NCBI RefSeq assembly: GCF_014280875.1
Contig: NZ_JACLAL010000007.1
Coordinates: 1 to 64,000, forward strand
Length of the DNA stretch: 64,000 nucleotides
From: Paenirhizobium daejeonense
Lineage (GTDB): Bacteria > Pseudomonadota > Alphaproteobacteria > Rhizobiales > Rhizobiaceae
Direction: 5' to 3'
Under the pieces are notes generated by a model that saw nothing but the letters and a program-made list of their open reading frames with translations, had not been told where the DNA came from and ran no database searches. Position numbers and translations under genes: made by a program. This document shows, one piece after another, positions 16,662 through 25,864 of the stretch (positions within the stretch are counted from its first letter, which is position 1; every line of letters begins with the position of its first letter).

Positions 16662-17393
16662 TCAGCGGCGATTGTCTGCGGTTCTCCCGCCGGGTTGGGC
16701 CGTATTGGCGGCGTTCTGGCCGAACAGGATCTTCTTTCCGTCCTCCGTCACGGCCGGTCGGGCGGCGTAGGGTTCGCCACGGGCATAGGCTCGATGCGTC
16801 GCGTCCCGCTCGGCAATCGCCTTGAACCAGCGCTCGACATTCGGGAACGCGGACAGATCCTGCTGCTGGCGCTTCCACGGAACGATCCATGGATAGCAGG
16901 CCATGTCGGCAATCGAAAGCTCGTCACCCGCGATAAAGGAGCGGCCCTCCAGACGCCGATCCAGAACGCCGTAGAGACGATTGGTTTCGTTCACATAGCG
17001 GCTGATCGCATAAGGCAGTTTTTCCGGCGCATAGATACCGAAGTGATGGTTCTGGCCGGCCATCGGCCCGAGGCCTCCGACCTGCCAGAAGAGCCACTCC
17101 AGAACCGTCTTTCGCCCGCGAATATCCCGCGGCAGGAATTTGCCTGTCTTCTCCGCGAGATAGACGAGGATTGCGCCGGACTCGAATACCGTAATCGGCT
17201 CACCACCGTCCGCAGGTTCTCGATCGATAATTGCCGGCATGCGGTTGTTGGGCGAAAAAGCGAGGAAGTCCGGCTTGAACTGATCGCCGGCGCTGATGTC
17301 CACGGGGTGGATCTCATAAGGCAGTCCGGCTTCTTCGAGAAACATCGTGATCTTGTGCCCGTTTGGCGTTGGCCAGTAGTAAAGTTGAATCAT
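16662..17393 (-). CDS. Glutathione S-transferase family protein (YghU/Nu-class-like)
   Basis: The 243-residue protein starts MIQLYYWPTPNGHKITMFLEEAGLPYEIHPVD, the thioredoxin-like N-domain of YfcG/YghU-type GSTs (TPNGHK in place of a catalytic Cys or Tyr). NNRMPAIID and VFESGAILVYLAEK make the glutathione site, and a helical C-domain has FIAGDELSIADMACYPW. Such enzymes act as glutathione-dependent disulfide reductases or peroxidases. Its ATG overlaps the TetR stop (ATGA), so the two are co-transcribed. Confidence 0.9.
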   Translation of the reverse strand: MIQLYYWPTPNGHKITMFLEEAGLPYEIHPVDISAGDQFKPDFLAFSPNNRMPAIIDREPADGGEPITVFESGAILVYLAEKTGKFLPRDIRGRKTVLEWLFWQVGGLGPMAGQNHHFGIYAPEKLPYAISRYVNETNRLYGVLDRRLEGRSFIAGDELSIADMACYPWIVPWKRQQQDLSAFPNVERWFKAIAERDATHRAYARGEPYAARPAVTEDGKKILFGQNAANTAQPGGRTADNRR

Positions 17394-18013
17394 GACGGCA
17401 AAAGCTCCTTCGCTGGTGGTATGGTGGGATCGAGCATCGCAAGAAGTGGTCTCACAATGCCCTCGAAAAGTTCGCGCTCCGGGCGCACGCGGGCAAGGAC
17501 ACGAATGCCGAGCAGCCCGGCGAGCAGCATCCTTGCCAGATCGGCGGACGGCTGGGCGGTGGAGATTGTGCCGTCGGTCTGACCCGACTCTACGCAGCGT
17601 TGGAAAAAGGCTTCTACCCGAACAAGCACCTGTGCGATCATTCGCTGGAACTCAGGATCATGGGGGGCGAGTTCGAGCGCCGAATTGACCAGCATGCATC
17701 CCTTGCGCTTCGGATCGGCCAGCGACCGATCGACGATTTCCGCAAAGAAGGCCTCGACCGCATCACGCGGTGGCAGGCTTGCCTCGAACCGGTTCACCCG
17801 ATCCGCGAAGCTGTGTTCGACATAAAAATTCAGCGACTGACGGTAGAGGGATCGCTTGTCGCCAAAGGAATTGTAGAGGCTTGCCGTGGTCAGGCCCATG
17901 CTGGCGGCAAGGTCGCGGATCGACGTCGCTTCGTAGCCATGTTCCCAGAACCGCTCGACAGCAAGGCCAAGCACGGCTTCCTCGTCAAATTGTCTGGGAC
18001 GTCCCACTGCCAT
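17390..18013 (-). CDS. TetR/AcrR family transcriptional regulator
   Basis: The 207-residue protein starts MAVGRPRQFDEEAVLGLAVERFWEHGYEATSIRDLAASMGLTTASLYNSFGDK, a complete TetR HTH. The C-domain contains GCMLVNSALELAPHDPEF, the pattern of YxaF/LmrA-like or AcrR-like regulators sensing electrophiles. It is first in the operon with the GST gene, which is the likely target along with itself. The DUF1223 gene is divergent, 232 bases away. Confidence 0.9.
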   Translation of the reverse strand: MAVGRPRQFDEEAVLGLAVERFWEHGYEATSIRDLAASMGLTTASLYNSFGDKRSLYRQSLNFYVEHSFADRVNRFEASLPPRDAVEAFFAEIVDRSLADPKRKGCMLVNSALELAPHDPEFQRMIAQVLVRVEAFFQRCVESGQTDGTISTAQPSADLARMLLAGLLGIRVLARVRPERELFEGIVRPLLAMLDPTIPPAKELLPS

Positions 18014-18245
18014 CTCCGGGAAGCACGACCGAGTGATCGCGCGATGAAACTCTCCCGGCATGTTTTAGAACGACTGATATAAAATGCAATCCTCGCATTT
18101 CCATGAAGCCGGCCAATCGGAACTCGACCTGGCAGACGTGCCCTCACATTGGAGTGAAGGTGTAACAGGGCCCGCTATTGCTGCGAATGAAAGACGCCGG
18201 GCCAACGGGGCCTGGCGACCTTGCAACAGGAAGGGAAATGCTCTC

Positions 18246-18950
18246 ATGCCGATTTCAAGAACCATCGCCATGCAAATCCTGTCGGCGGGCATCGTGCTCT
18301 CAGCGGCGGCGACAGCGCGCGCAGCCGATCAGCCGCTGACCGTCGTGGAACTCTTCACCAGTCAGGGATGTTCATCCTGCCCTCCCGCAAATGCCAATCT
18401 CATCGAGCTTGCCCGCGGCAGGAATATTCTCGTCCTGAGTTTTTCGGTGACATATTGGGATTATCTCGGCTGGAAGGACACCAACGGGCGGGAAGAGTTC
18501 ACCGCAAGGCAGGTGGTCTACGAACCGGCGCTCGGCTTGCGCGGCCCCTTCACACCGCAGATGGTTTTCAACGGCCGGACAAGCGCCGTGGGCAACAATC
18601 TGCCGGAAGCGCGTGAACTCATATCGAGAGCGGAACCGCTTGCCGGCCCGGCCATTGCGGTCAACCGCTCCTCCGTAAAGATCGAGAGCGATCATGGTTT
18701 TCGACAGACTGCCGACATCTGGCTCGTCCGTTACGATCCCGCAGTCGAGAACGTTCCCGTATCGCGTGGTGAAAACCGTGGGAGCACGCTTGCCCATACG
18801 CATGTGGTGCACGCACTCCGGCATCTCGGAACCTATCAGGGGGAGGCTGTCAGGTTGAAATTCCCTCAGGCCGGACGAAACCTGCGCACTGCGGTCCTGC
18901 TCCAGCTGCCGCAGGGCGGTGCGCTTCTTTCGGCGGGAACCGATCGTTGA
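18246..18950 (+). CDS. DUF1223 family exported thioredoxin-fold protein
   Basis: The 234-residue protein has a signal peptide (ATARAADQ, cleavage near residue 27). The DUF1223 core follows: VVELFTSQGCSSCPPANANLIEL, with a CxxC pair in the thioredoxin position, then YWDYLGWKDTNGREEFTARQ and GPFTPQMVFNGRTSAVGNN. It is predicted to work in the periplasm in thiol-disulfide handling; the substrate is unknown. Such genes are often found near SigF/NrsF loci. GGAAGGGAAATG precedes the chosen start. Confidence 0.85.
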   Translation: MPISRTIAMQILSAGIVLSAAATARAADQPLTVVELFTSQGCSSCPPANANLIELARGRNILVLSFSVTYWDYLGWKDTNGREEFTARQVVYEPALGLRGPFTPQMVFNGRTSAVGNNLPEARELISRAEPLAGPAIAVNRSSVKIESDHGFRQTADIWLVRYDPAVENVPVSRGENRGSTLAHTHVVHALRHLGTYQGEAVRLKFPQAGRNLRTAVLLQLPQGGALLSAGTDR

Positions 18951-19114
18951 GCATTTCCAGCCGAAACGTGATCGCTTCGGCTGAGGATAATGCCGTAAAA
19001 ACAAAAAGATAGAGCATTTTGGCGATCCCCTGTTCGCCGGAAATTCTCCAGAAGAGAATGTCGCGCCGGCCCGCGCAAGCCATCCGGCGCGATGCCCGAA
19101 GACGGTCCGGGCAC

Positions 19115-19531
19115 TCAGAAGGGTTTGACGACAGCAAGAAAAACGATCGGGGCGAAGGCCAGGAGAACGGCTGCCGGCATGTAACCTCGAATGGATCGAT
19201 AGTCCTGTCCGCCGAGAGCAAGCTTTTCCAGCATCGCACCGGAAAACAGCTGCAGCCCGGTCAGAAACGCAACGGGTATCAGCTTGAGCAGCATCCAGCC
19301 GGAATCGAACCAGCCGGCGTCGGCAGCCATCGAAAACCCCGCAGCCCAGGCCACGAAGAGGGCAGGGGTCGAAATGCGGCTGTCCCACCATATCGCCCTG
19401 CGGACCAGACATTGGATATCGGGCGAATATTCTTTGCCGGAAGTCAGCCGCAACAGGATGGCGACGAACAGCATGCCGCCGATCAGTGTTCCGACCGCGA
19501 AAACGTGGATCGCCTTGGCGTATATGTACAT
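19115..19531 (-). CDS. CopD-like/DUF2269-type small membrane protein
   Basis: The 138-residue protein has four hydrophobic segments. It starts MYIYAKAIHVFAVGTLIGGMLFVAI, followed by RAIWWDSRISTPALFVAWAAGFSMA, a third at WMLLKLIPVAFLTGLQLFSG, and a C-terminal PAAVLLAFAPIVFLAVVKPF. Histidine in the first helix (AIHV) and the layout resemble CopD or HemJ-type b-heme or copper membrane proteins. Function is unknown. It lies 50 bases downstream of the hypothetical gene at 19582. Confidence 0.65.
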   Translation of the reverse strand: MYIYAKAIHVFAVGTLIGGMLFVAILLRLTSGKEYSPDIQCLVRRAIWWDSRISTPALFVAWAAGFSMAADAGWFDSGWMLLKLIPVAFLTGLQLFSGAMLEKLALGGQDYRSIRGYMPAAVLLAFAPIVFLAVVKPF

Positions 19532-19581
19532 GTCCCGCACCTTCGGCTTGTCAAAGTCGGCTGCCCCGCTCGGGAGCGTCG

Positions 19582-20085
19582 TTATTGCTGCGCGTGGTTC
19601 AGTGCGACTTCCAGCCGGAGCCACTCGACAGTCTCCTGCAATTGTCTGATCCGTCGCTTCAGCAGCGCCGGCAGGTCGGGCTGGGTCGCAGTGACCTGCC
19701 AGAGGACGAGCTCGAAACAGGCACCTTTGGATTCCACCAGTGTCAGGCGTCCCCATAATTGAAAGACGAAGACGTCCGTCACGCTATGCAGGACAACGAT
19801 TTCGTTCGGATCAACCACGGCCAGCGGACCGAAGCCTCTCTGATCGAGCGTCAGGAGACGCCCTCCTGCACCTGAGCGTACCGTGAACTCCCAGTTCTCC
19901 GTTTCATCGAGATGCGGCCACCACATCGATGGAGCTACCGTCAGTACGATACCGCTCTGGAGAAGGGCGAGAAGCTCTGGCGTCACGACATCGCCGCATC
20001 TCGTGTCGGTTCCTTCTCCAGCGATATCGGCGAGATCCTCGATGGCGATGCCGAGCTTGTCTGTTGCCGTTTCCGGGCGGGGCAT
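19582..20085 (-). CDS. Hypothetical protein
   Basis: The 167-residue soluble protein was not recognised. It starts MPRPETATDKLGIAIEDLADIAGEG and has a beta-rich middle (SMWWPHLDETENWEFTVRSGAGGRLLTLDQRG). It ends in a helical tail, LPALLKRRIRQLQETVEWLRLEVAL, that could form a coiled coil. It is probably co-transcribed with the CopD-like gene. GGAGTG lies before ATG 20085, and the upstream region is shared with the divergent TPR gene. Confidence 0.5.
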   Translation of the reverse strand: MPRPETATDKLGIAIEDLADIAGEGTDTRCGDVVTPELLALLQSGIVLTVAPSMWWPHLDETENWEFTVRSGAGGRLLTLDQRGFGPLAVVDPNEIVVLHSVTDVFVFQLWGRLTLVESKGACFELVLWQVTATQPDLPALLKRRIRQLQETVEWLRLEVALNHAQQ

Positions 20086-20317
20086 AGTTCACTCCTTTGC
20101 CTTTGCGCTCTTCCGGATCGGGTTCGTTGGCCGAGGCCGGTTCGTTACGTCGGCGCGAAGATTTCCCGAAATCTTTCGCCCGAAAACGATGCGCGCCGGA
20201 AAAAAAGGCGCTCCGCTGTAACGATCCCCGGGCCGCGCTCGTAAACGCCAAAGTCGGCCCTCGACCGACGATGCCCGGATCACCTCGCTGTCCGCCGACC
20301 CACTCAAGGAGACTGAA

Positions 20318-21646
20318 ATGAACCGTGATGCCTATGATCTGCATACCAGCACCGATAGCCTCGAGGCACGACGCGCGTTCGAACACGCGGTCCATGGTCT
20401 GGCAACGCACCGGCCAAATACGGGGGCCGCTTTGCAATCCGCCCTGCGCGCCGATCCCGATCACGTCGGCGCGCATGCGCTGAAGGGCTTTGCCAATCTC
20501 ATTCTCGCGCGCTCGGAACTGAACACCGTCGCAGGCGAGGCTCTTGCCGATGCCCGACGTTCGCTCGCGGCGCGCTCCGGTGGATCCCGCGACGAGCGTG
20601 TTCTGGTCGAGGCGCTGGCTGCTGCCGAAGGCGGTTCCTTCACCCGGGCGATCGACATTCTCGACAGCGGCTTTTCTGAGCGGCCTGCGACATTTCTTCC
20701 CTTCAAGCTTTCCCACGCGCTGCGGTTCATGATGGGTGACGGGCCGGGTATGCTGAATGCGGCGCGGCGGGCGGTCGATGCCCTCGATCCCGCAAATACT
20801 GCTGCCGGCTTCATCCATGGCTGTCATGCCTTCTCGCTGGAGGAGGCCGGGTATTACGAGGAGGCCCTGAAGGCCGGGCAGAAGGCGGTCGCATTGCAGC
20901 CTGACGATTCATGGGGGCTGCACGCGGTATCCCATGTGTACGAAATGCGCGGACAAACCGCGGCAGGCATCGACTGGCTGGAAGACAGCCGGGGCGCCTG
21001 GTCGCGCTGCAACAATTTTTCCTTTCACATGGCCTGGCATCTGGCGCTGCTTCATCTGGAGCGTGGCGATCACGATCGGGTTCTGGAACTTTATGACGAC
21101 GAGGTCCGTCCGCAGCCGACCGACGATTTCCGCGACATGGCCAATGCCGTCTCGCTTCTCTGGAGGCTGAACCAGATGGGCGTCCACACGGGCGCGCGCT
21201 GGCATGATCTCGCCGAGGTGGCCCGCGGCCGCCAGACGGATACCACACTCGTCTTTGCGGCCCTTCACAATCTCGCAGCTCTCGTCGCCATAGGCGATCG
21301 CAATGCCGCCGCAACGCTGGTTGCGGAGATCGAGGCCAGGGCTCTTGGCCCTGGAGATCAGGGCAGGGTCGCGGCCGAAGTCGGTGTGCCGCTTGCGCGC
21401 ATGCTCGCCGGTCTCGGCGCCCCCGCGGATAGGCAGATGCTCGACCGCATGATGGTCAACCTGCCCAGGATCGGCGGCAGCAACGCACAGCGGGACTTCT
21501 TCGTTCTGGCCCTTGCCCGGGCGCTGGGCAGCAATGGCGATATCGCCGGCGTTTCCAGGGTGAGCGATGTGCGCAGGCACCTCAAGACCGAGGACCGCCT
21601 CCTTCGCTCGATCGAAATCGCCGCCGGACCGGGACTATCTGCCTGA
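20318..21646 (+). CDS. Tetratricopeptide repeat protein (TTC38-like)
   Basis: The 442-residue soluble protein consists of TPR-like helical repeats from about residue 30 to 400. Clear units are HVGAHALKGFANLILARSE, GFIHGCHAFSLEEAGYYEEALKAGQKAVALQPDDSWGLHAVSHVYEMRGQ, and FHMAWHLALLHLERGDHDRVLELYDDEV. The length and the HAVSHVYEM/SFHMAWHLAL motifs match the TTC38 group conserved from bacteria to animals, whose biochemical role is unclear. AAGGAG lies before the ATG. A small membrane-protein gene follows 29 bases later. Confidence 0.85.
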   Translation: MNRDAYDLHTSTDSLEARRAFEHAVHGLATHRPNTGAALQSALRADPDHVGAHALKGFANLILARSELNTVAGEALADARRSLAARSGGSRDERVLVEALAAAEGGSFTRAIDILDSGFSERPATFLPFKLSHALRFMMGDGPGMLNAARRAVDALDPANTAAGFIHGCHAFSLEEAGYYEEALKAGQKAVALQPDDSWGLHAVSHVYEMRGQTAAGIDWLEDSRGAWSRCNNFSFHMAWHLALLHLERGDHDRVLELYDDEVRPQPTDDFRDMANAVSLLWRLNQMGVHTGARWHDLAEVARGRQTDTTLVFAALHNLAALVAIGDRNAAATLVAEIEARALGPGDQGRVAAEVGVPLARMLAGLGAPADRQMLDRMMVNLPRIGGSNAQRDFFVLALARALGSNGDIAGVSRVSDVRRHLKTEDRLLRSIEIAAGPGLSA

Positions 21647-21674
21647 AACCATCTGAAACCGGAGGAAAACCCTA

Positions 21675-22160
21675 ATGACCATGATCAATGAAATGCACAA
21701 GCCGTCGATCTTTCCCGCCACCGAACCCGGTCTTATCCGGACGATCATCGCGGCAGGTCTTGCCGCCGATATTTCCTGGGAAATATGGGCCCGTCTCGTC
21801 ACGCCTGTCCTCGTCGGCGGGCCGCTGGAGCCGGCGGCTCTGGTGCAGTCGGTATTCGGCTTCAGCAATCTGCTCGTGGCCGAGGCCATCCACGCCATTG
21901 TCGGCGTCATCTTCTACCCGATCGGCTACCTCTTCATCGCTCGTCCGCTGCAGAGGCTCGTCCTTCCGAATTTGCCGCTGCTCCTTACGGGTATCGGCTT
22001 CGGTACTGGGCTCTGGATATTCGCGCTCTATGTGATGGCACATCTGTTCGCGGGGCTTCCGCCGTTCCTGGGCTTTATCCCGCTCACCTGGGCATCGCTT
22101 TTCGGTCACATCATCTTCGGCGTCGTCGTGGCTTATGTCGTTCGGGCCTTCGGCCGCTGA
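21675..22160 (+). CDS. Small integral membrane protein
   Basis: The 161-residue protein has about four membrane segments: IRTIIAAGLAADISWEIWARLV, EAIHAIVGVIFYPIGYLFIARP, LLLTGIGFGTGLWIFALYVMAH and SLFGHIIFGVVVAYVVRAF. I do not recognise a named family with certainty; similar small proteins are annotated only as membrane proteins. GGAGGAAAA precedes ATG 21675. It is probably in one operon with the TPR gene and ends at a hairpin shared with the converging esterase gene. Confidence 0.7.
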   Translation: MTMINEMHKPSIFPATEPGLIRTIIAAGLAADISWEIWARLVTPVLVGGPLEPAALVQSVFGFSNLLVAEAIHAIVGVIFYPIGYLFIARPLQRLVLPNLPLLLTGIGFGTGLWIFALYVMAHLFAGLPPFLGFIPLTWASLFGHIIFGVVVAYVVRAFGR

Positions 22161-22167
22161 TCCATAC

Positions 22168-22199
22168 TGCCGCCCGTATTTCATGCGGGCGGCATCTTT
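22168..22199 (+). terminator. Intrinsic terminator between converging genes
   Basis: TGCCGCCCG (22168-22176) and CGGGCGGCA (22186-22194) form a 9-bp stem with a 9-base loop followed by TCTTT. It starts 7 bases after the membrane-protein stop at 22160. Confidence 0.75.
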
Positions 22200-23008
22200 C
22201 ATTCCGGGAAGCCGACTTCCCGCAAACCGGCATCGAGAAGGTTCGCACGCGCCTCATGTCCGCCATCGTGAATACACAAGACGTTGTTGCCGCGCTGGCA
22301 TCCGGAGACGTCGTCGCATTCGATGCCGTCGATCACGATCTTGCGCCCTGCCGTGATATCGCATTTCGCCGCCTCGCGCAGGACCGCCACGCTGCGGAAC
22401 ACATCGCCCTGATGATACGATTTTCCGATCGCCCTGCCGTTCAGCGGAAAAGTCCTGTCCGCGCGGCCGTGAAAATGGATGGCCGTCGGCTGTTCGGCAA
22501 CGCAGTCGGAAGGTGCCGGCAGCGGATCCCAGAAGACACCGGAAAATGTCACCATCGCATCGACCCGGTTACCCATGCGGCATGTCGCATAGTAGGCCAT
22601 AGAAGCACCGAGCGAAAATCCGCCGATTACGGTGTTTTGGGCGCCGAAATCATAGCGGTCTTTCAGATCGTCGAGGACGTTCGACACGAAACGGAACTCA
22701 TCGCGATCCTTGCTGGGGGCGTTCGGGACCGACCAGCTTCCATCGACGCCGTCCACCGCCACGAAGGCGAGATGATGGGCAAGCGTGGTTTCCACGAGGT
22801 CGCGATGCTGGCGCATCTGCAGTTCCGCCGACCCCTTGTAGCCATGGAAGAAGACATAGGCGCCACGAACGTCGCCATCCCCGGGCATTTCGATACGATA
22901 GTCGCCGCCTTCGACCATACAGGCGGTGTCGCCGCCACATGGCATTCCCGCCCAGGCGGGCAGGGCCATTCCGGCACAAATCAGGACGACGGGAAAGCGC
23001 AAAAGCAT
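22199..23008 (-). CDS. Exported LpqC/PHB-depolymerase-like esterase
   Basis: The 269-residue protein has a signal peptide (MLLRFPVVLICAGMALPAWAGM) and an alpha/beta-hydrolase core. FFHGYKGSA marks the oxyanion hole, Ser is the nucleophile in IGGFSLGASMAYYATCR, the later Asp is in HFHGRADRTFPL, and His is in CIHDGGHEARANLLD. Family relatives hydrolyse polyester or carbohydrate esters outside the cytoplasm. Several paired cysteines suggest disulfides. It is divergent from the TPP-enzyme gene, with 95 bases between. Confidence 0.8.
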   Translation of the reverse strand: MLLRFPVVLICAGMALPAWAGMPCGGDTACMVEGGDYRIEMPGDGDVRGAYVFFHGYKGSAELQMRQHRDLVETTLAHHLAFVAVDGVDGSWSVPNAPSKDRDEFRFVSNVLDDLKDRYDFGAQNTVIGGFSLGASMAYYATCRMGNRVDAMVTFSGVFWDPLPAPSDCVAEQPTAIHFHGRADRTFPLNGRAIGKSYHQGDVFRSVAVLREAAKCDITAGRKIVIDGIECDDVSGCQRGNNVLCIHDGGHEARANLLDAGLREVGFPE

Positions 23009-23103
23009 CGGGCAAACTCCCAAGACAGGCTGATGGCCAAAGGCGTACAGGCTTTGCCCAACGGCGGCAATTTCCCCTGCATTCACGTTGACGAGAGGAC
23101 TTC

Positions 23104-24741
23104 ATGACATCCCGCAACACCCTGCCTGCCGTCGCGCGGGTGGCTGACAGCATCGCTGGAACCCTAGCCGCTCACGGTGTGACCGATGCGTTCGGAATGC
23201 CCGGAGGCGAGGTCGTGACACTGGTCGACGGCCTCGAAAAGGCAGGCATCACCTTTCATCTTGCCCGTCACGAAACCGCCGCCGCCATCATGGCTGCCGG
23301 TGCTGCCGTTGTCTCGGGCAGGCCGCAGCTGCTCGTCACCACGGTTGGTCCTGGACTGGCGAATGCGGTCAATGGCATTGCCGACGCCCTGCAGGAGCGC
23401 GTACCGCTGATCGTGATTTCCGGCATCGTCGATCATTCCACGAGAGGGCGTTACACCCACCAGGTCATCGATCATTCAAAACTGCTGGCTCCGATCGTCA
23501 AGGCATCGTTCGAAATCGAGGCGGAAAGTGCGGCTTCCACCGTCGCTCGCGCCATCGCCATCGCGACGACCGCACCGATGGGGCCGGTGCACCTCGATCT
23601 TTCCCCGGCTGTTGCAGCGATGACTGGCCCGGAGCGACATCTTGTTTCACCTCCTGCCATATTGCGCCCGGCAATACGATTTGACGATCCGGCCGTAGTG
23701 ACGGTTCTGGAACGGATCAGCCATGCGGAGCGCCCGCTTATCCTTGCCGGCTTCGAGGCAAGCCGCGCCGGAGCAGGTGCCGCCCTGCGGTCTCTTGCCG
23801 AGGCGCTGGGAGCGCCTGTTCTCACGACTTACAAGGGCAAGGGTGTCATTCCGGAAAGCCACCGGCTTGCGCTTGGAGGGGCAGGGCTTTCACCCCGCGC
23901 CGATGGCATCCTGCTGCCGCTTTGCCAACGTGCCGACCTGATCCTCGCCATCGGCTACGATCCGATCGAGATGCGGCTCGGCTGGCTGGACTTCGCCGGA
24001 GACGGCGCGAAACTCATCGAGATCACCGAAGCGGCGGTCGATCACGGCATGCACCATGCCGGCACGCAGGTCGTCGCGCCTCTGGCGCCTTTCGTTGACG
24101 CGCTTGCGATAAAGGCGGCCGGCATCCCCGGCTGGGCAGACGGAGAGCCGGAGGCGGCCCGGGCTGCACTTGCCCGCCTCTTTTCTGCGACGCCGGCCTG
24201 GGGGCCTCATGCCATCGTCGAGGCTTTGCAGGAAGAAGCCGGCGATGCCGCGACCGTGACCGTCGACAGCGGCGCGCACCGCATTTTGCTGTCCCAGAAA
24301 TGGGTTGCGCAGAAGCCGCTTGCCCTGCTGCAGTCGGCGGGCTTCTGCACCATGGCCGCGGCGCTTCCCCTTGCCATAGGCGTCGCGATCGCCGCGCCGG
24401 AAAGACGCATCTTCGCCGTCATGGGCGATGGCGGCCTCGAGATGGGGATCGGAGAACTCGCCACGGTGCGAGACCAGAAATTGCCTCTGACGATCATCGT
24501 TTTTCAGGACCGGAGCCTCGCTCTGATCGCGTTGAAACAGGCCTCTTCGGGTCTGCAGCCGATCGGCGTCGAGCTTGGTCTGACGGATTTTGCCGCCGTG
24601 GCGCATGGCTTCGGCGGATACGGTATCAATGTGGAGACCCTCGATGACTTCCGTAACGAACTTGCGGCCGCGCGAGAGCGCCGGTGCTTCAGCCTCATCT
24701 GCTGCCGGTTCGACGCCGCAGCCTATGCGGGCGCTTTCTAG
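23104..24741 (+). CDS. Thiamine pyrophosphate-dependent enzyme (acetolactate synthase-like)
   Basis: The 545-residue protein has the three TPP-enzyme domains. The N-domain has GVTDAFGMPGGEVV and catalytic Glu57 in ARHETAAAIMA. The central domain is at about 190-320. The C-domain binds cofactor with IFAVMGDGGLEMGIGELATVRDQKLPLTIIVFQD. The second half of the usual GDG-(x)-NN metal motif reads QD instead of NN, which is unusual and may mark a subgroup with a different reaction. It could be a 2-oxo acid decarboxylase or a carboligase. The downstream OpgC-like gene overlaps its 3' end and a CaiB-type gene follows. Confidence 0.85.
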   Translation: MTSRNTLPAVARVADSIAGTLAAHGVTDAFGMPGGEVVTLVDGLEKAGITFHLARHETAAAIMAAGAAVVSGRPQLLVTTVGPGLANAVNGIADALQERVPLIVISGIVDHSTRGRYTHQVIDHSKLLAPIVKASFEIEAESAASTVARAIAIATTAPMGPVHLDLSPAVAAMTGPERHLVSPPAILRPAIRFDDPAVVTVLERISHAERPLILAGFEASRAGAGAALRSLAEALGAPVLTTYKGKGVIPESHRLALGGAGLSPRADGILLPLCQRADLILAIGYDPIEMRLGWLDFAGDGAKLIEITEAAVDHGMHHAGTQVVAPLAPFVDALAIKAAGIPGWADGEPEAARAALARLFSATPAWGPHAIVEALQEEAGDAATVTVDSGAHRILLSQKWVAQKPLALLQSAGFCTMAAALPLAIGVAIAAPERRIFAVMGDGGLEMGIGELATVRDQKLPLTIIVFQDRSLALIALKQASSGLQPIGVELGLTDFAAVAHGFGGYGINVETLDDFRNELAAARERRCFSLICCRFDAAAYAGAF

Positions 24742-25858
24742 CGCCGCAGCAGTCAGAACCGCAACCGGCAGAGTCCGCGACCCGCGTCTCGATTTCTTTC
24801 GCGGCGTCGGCATGCTCATCATTTTGACCGCGCATATTCCCTATGACGGCTGGGCACTGTGGATTCCCGCACGCTTCGGATTTTCCGATGCCACGGAAAT
24901 GTTCGTCTTCCAGTCCGGAATGGCTTCCTCCATCGCATTCGGATCGACGTTCGACAGGGCCGGAATGCTGGCGTTCGTTGCGCGGGTCGCACAGCGTATC
25001 TGGCAGATTTTCTGGGCTCATATTGCAGTCTTCGTCGTGCTGGTCGCAATCATGGCTGCGGCCGGCACCCGCCCTGACGGCGTCTCCTATCTCGAAAGCC
25101 TCAATCTCCTTCCCTTCATACGTGATCCCGGATCGCTGATGGGCTCCCTCCTGACGCTGCGCTATGTGCCGAACTATTTCGACATCCTGCCGATGTATAT
25201 CGTCGTGCTGGCGCTCATGCCGGTGATGGTGCTGGCGGAGCGTTGCCACCGGGGACTGCCTTTCCTGCTGATGGCCGGTCTGTGGCTGGCCGAACAATTC
25301 GGGTTCACCGGATTTTCGGCCGAGCCGTGGTCCGAACGAACATGGTTCTTCGGCCCGCTCGGCTGGCAACTGCTATTCTTTACCGGCTTCTTCCTGATGC
25401 GCGGAAGCCTGCCCCATCCCGGTTTCGACCGCCGGCTGATGCTTCTCGCTATTGCCTTTGTCTTCCTTTCGGTACCTTTCGCCTGGGTGCGGTTTTTCGA
25501 GATGCATCCTTTCTTCAAGACCGCGGCTCAGGAGATCGCCTTTCTTACAGACAAGAGCCATTTCGGAGCGCTGCGCTTCGTTCATTTTCTCGCGCTCTGC
25601 TACATCGCCGTCCACGTCGTCGGCGAGAAAGGCTCTCGCCTGCGCGGCCCGGCCGTCAGGGTCCTGACCGTTGTCGGGCAGCAATCGCTGGCGGTCTTCA
25701 TCACCGGCATGGTGGTCGCTCAGATTATCGGCATCGCGCTGGATCATGTGGGGCGCAATCCTTTGGCCGAAGCGGTAGCCAATCTCGCAGGTTTCGCCAT
25801 TCTCGTCGCCACTGCCTATTTCGTCCGTTGGTTCAAAAGCTCTCCGTGGAAAGTATGA
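24644..25858 (+). CDS. OpgC-like membrane acyltransferase
   Basis: The protein has about 404 residues and about ten membrane helices. After a Ser/Ala-rich cytoplasmic start it shows RDPRLDFFRGVGMLIILTAHIPYD, the OpgC entry motif with the conserved Asp, Arg and His. NYFDILPMYIVVLALMPVMV and LRFVHFLALCYIAVHVVG follow. OpgC transfers succinyl groups to periplasmic glucans in rhizobia. The start is uncertain: ATG 24644 has GGAG seven bases upstream but overlaps the TPP gene by 98 bases; ATG 24725 is the alternative. It ends 6 bases before the CaiB/BaiF gene. Confidence 0.8.
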   Translation: MTSVTNLRPRESAGASASSAAGSTPQPMRALSSAAAVRTATGRVRDPRLDFFRGVGMLIILTAHIPYDGWALWIPARFGFSDATEMFVFQSGMASSIAFGSTFDRAGMLAFVARVAQRIWQIFWAHIAVFVVLVAIMAAAGTRPDGVSYLESLNLLPFIRDPGSLMGSLLTLRYVPNYFDILPMYIVVLALMPVMVLAERCHRGLPFLLMAGLWLAEQFGFTGFSAEPWSERTWFFGPLGWQLLFFTGFFLMRGSLPHPGFDRRLMLLAIAFVFLSVPFAWVRFFEMHPFFKTAAQEIAFLTDKSHFGALRFVHFLALCYIAVHVVGEKGSRLRGPAVRVLTVVGQQSLAVFITGMVVAQIIGIALDHVGRNPLAEAVANLAGFAILVATAYFVRWFKSSPWKV

Positions 25859-25864
25859 GGTTTC

